From Distichodus sexfasciatus (taxonomy: Eukaryota > Chordata > Actinopteri > Characiformes > Distichodontidae), in assembly GCA_032718565.1 (NCBI GenBank), contig JAVGVS010000388.1, positions 255,361-319,360 of the forward strand: 64,000 nucleotides of DNA, written 5' to 3'. The notes below the pieces were generated by a model, which was not told where the DNA came from, searched no databases, and saw only the letters and a list, made by a program, of their open reading frames with translations. Shown here piece by piece: positions 62,236 through 64,000 of this stretch. The stretch's first letter is position 1. Every line of letters begins with the position of its first letter. The translations under genes and the position numbers were made by a program.

Positions 62236-64000
62236 TTTATACATTCAAGATTCAAGAGATTCAAGATTGAAGATTCAAGATTCTTTATTTGTCACGTGCA
62301 AGTTATACAGTTACAACAAGCAGTGAAATGTATCCTGATCCGCTCTTTTAACTGTGCAATAGACAAGGAAGATAGAGACGCAATACAAACTTACAAACAT
62401 AAATACTAACTTAAATACGGAGGTTGGGGTAACAGGACAAAAATAAAACTATATATTATACAATAGGGAACATAAAGTTAAATGTGCAAACCTGAGAATG
62501 TAAAAATTGTAAATGTGCTAGGGCAAAACAGGTGCAAAGAGATGATTTTTTAAAGTGCCAAGTGCAGCTGCAGCATTGTACATAGCAGAGTAGAGCATGT
62601 GACAATGATGTGGCAACCAGTATAAGTTATCGTAACAATAAGAGGTATGTATTAGCAGCATATAATAACATGGACATTTACAGTATAGTTATCGTAACAA
62701 CGATATGAGGTATGTAATAGCAGCATGTAATAGCATGGACACGTACAGTATAAATTATTGTAACAGCGAGGTATGTATTAGCAGCATATAATAAGAACTG
62801 AGACCTAGAAAGGCATGTCCTGGTTAAGGAAACGGATGGCCTGATGATAGAAACTCCTCCTGAGTCTCTCTGTTTTGGCCATGATGGTGCGGAACCTTCT
62901 GCCTGATGGCAGAAGATGAAAAAGCCTGTTTCCTGGGTGAGATGAGTCTTTTATAACCCTGATTGCCCTGGTCTTGCATCTCTTGGAGTAAGTGTCCTGC
63001 AGGGAAGGGAGAGGTGACGTGCAGCAGCGCTCCGCTGCCCGGATCACTCTCTGGAGGGCTTTCTGGTCCTGAACACAGCTGTTCCTGTACCAGGACAAAA
63101 TGTTCTGAGTAATGATGCTCTCCACAGCACCAGAGTAGAAAGCTTTTAGAACAGCAGGGGAAACCCGAAACTTTCTCAGCTTCCGAAGGTGATACAGACG
63201 CTGCTTTGCCTTCTTGACTTGAACATTGATATGTCCAGCCCATGTCAGGTCCTCAGAGATGTGAACACCAAGGTACTTGAACGAGGACACCTTCTCCACC
63301 GGAGCACCGTTGATGGAGAGGGGTCTGTAGTTGCGCTGTCCCCGGCTGAAGTCCACCACCAGCTCTTTCGTCTTGCTGACGTTCATCTGGAGACAGTTTT
63401 CCTGGCACCAGAGTGCCAGGTTCTCCACCTTGTCCACGTAGGCCGTCTCGTCATTGTTGGAGATTAACCCCAACACCACTGTGTCGCCCGCAAACTTAAC
63501 AATGTTGTTGGAGTCATGAGCGGCCACACAGTCCGAAGTGTATAGTGAGTACAACAGCGGAGAAAGTACACACCCCTGAGGAGCTCCTGTGTTGGTGGTG
63601 ATGCTGTTGGAGACAGACCTGCCTGCCCGCACCACCTGAGATCTGCCTGTGAGAAAGTCCAGCACCCACGTGCACAAGCGGGTGTTGAGTCCTAGGTCTC
63701 TCAGCTTGTAAAACAGTCTATAGGGCACTATTGTGTTGAATGCTGAGCTGAATTCGATAAACAGCAATCTCACATAGTTACCCTGTTTCTTGTCCATGTG
63801 GCTGAGGGAGGTGTGCAGGACGTGGGAGATGGCATCCTCTGTAGATCGGTTAGAGCGGTAGGCAAACTGGAGTGGGTCCATGGTGCTTGGGATGGAGGAG
63901 GAGATGATGTGCTTGATCAGTCTTTCAAACCCCTTCATAACTACCGATGTCAGTGCAACAGGGCGGTAGTCATTCAGGCATGAAGGTTTGTTGTTCTTGG
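62236..64000 (-). mobile_element. Rex1/Babar-like LINE, cut by the window edge
   Basis: 3' end at about 62236 with repeats of TTGAATC (plus strand GATTCAAGATTCAAGA), a 3' untranslated part to 62804, then reverse transcriptase to the right edge. It is the longest copy of the family that also appears at 26462, 34466, 49757 and 55222. Confidence 0.85.
62805..63938 (-). CDS. Rex1-like reverse transcriptase with altered active site
   Basis: An open frame of 377 codons, partial at the N-terminus because the element runs past the window. Blocks: [20 protein letters not shown] (20-39), [20 protein letters not shown] (58-77), [20 protein letters not shown] (115-134), [14 protein letters not shown] (147-160), [40 protein letters not shown] and the C-terminal [18 protein letters not shown]. 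Two changes hit catalytic positions: the usual Asp of motif A is Glu (IEFSS) and the first Asp of FADD is Gly (FAGD). It is therefore probably dead although the frame is open. Confidence 0.82.
   Translation of the reverse strand: MKGFERLIKHIISSSIPSTMDPLQFAYRSNRSTEDAISHVLHTSLSHMDKKQGNYVRLLFIEFSSAFNTIVPYRLFYKLRDLGLNTRLCTWVLDFLTGRSQVVRAGRSVSNSITTNTGAPQGCVLSPLLYSLYTSDCVAAHDSNNIVKFAGDTVVLGLISNNDETAYVDKVENLALWCQENCLQMNVSKTKELVVDFSRGQRNYRPLSINGAPVEKVSSFKYLGVHISEDLTWAGHINVQVKKAKQRLYHLRKLRKFRVSPAVLKAFYSGAVESIITQNILSWYRNSCVQDQKALQRVIRAAERCCTSPLPSLQDTYSKRCKTRAIRVIKDSSHPGNRLFHLLPSGRRFRTIMAKTERLRRSFYHQAIRFLNQDMPF

Overview
This window looks like teleost (ray-finned fish) genomic DNA made almost entirely of nested transposable elements. 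I find no convincing host gene. The organism call is an inference from the mix: L2-like and Rex1/Babar-like LINEs, a Tc1-like transposon, hAT, PIF/Harbinger and Merlin elements, DIRS and chromodomain Ty3/gypsy retrotransposons, an endogenous retrovirus, a tRNA-derived SINE and a Maverick/Polinton. Nearly every reading frame is broken, so this is a graveyard of elements, probably in a repeat-rich accessory region. The species cannot be named from this sequence alone.

The centrepiece is a complete-length but decayed Maverick/Polinton, the virus-like self-synthesising DNA transposon, at 9169-22165. It has terminal inverted repeats of about 570 bp, AG...CT ends and a 6-bp target duplication (TGCCTG / GGCCTG, 5 of 6). 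The plus-strand half carries a chromodomain integrase, a capsid-family gene, a deletion-fused capsid remnant and a protease remnant. The minus-strand half carries two small conserved Polinton proteins, an A32-like packaging ATPase, a long protein-primed-type family B DNA polymerase interrupted by a SINE and by an in-frame telomeric TTAGGG insertion, and two acidic proteins. It landed in the 3' part of an LTR (called LTR-A here). That LTR had separately received a near full-length L2-like LINE (3337-8730, 9-bp target duplication GGATCCTTC).

Other regions. 1-3060: retroviral-like gag remnant and repeat-rich leader. 22226-23532 and 30431-31877: two copies of a 1.3-1.4 kb LTR (LTR-C). 24299-26123: Tc1-like element with a solo LTR (LTR-B) inside it. 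26126-29942: a second L2-like copy broken by a Rex1-like LINE and a small LTR (LTR-D). 32040-33590: LTR-A and LTR-B fragments. 33740-33882: a 143-bp almost perfect palindrome. 34466-35150: an internally deleted Rex1 and a Merlin transposase remnant. 35155-45165: a Gmr1-like gypsy element with a SCAN-like gag; its 5' LTR contains a DIRS element and a Harbinger element, and the Harbinger element contains an LTR-A. 45200-49650: LTR-A, tandem repeats, a hAT element with a perfect 8-bp target duplication and a second large fold-back. 49655-54836: LINE pieces and a minus-strand chromovirus. 56312-62235: LTRs and an endogenous retrovirus with nested insertions. 62236-64000: Rex1-like reverse transcriptase running off the window edge.

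The genes do not form host pathways. They form element modules for replication, packaging and integration, nearly all inactivated. The nesting gives relative insertion ages. LTR-A, -B, -C, -D and -E are local labels used only in this report.
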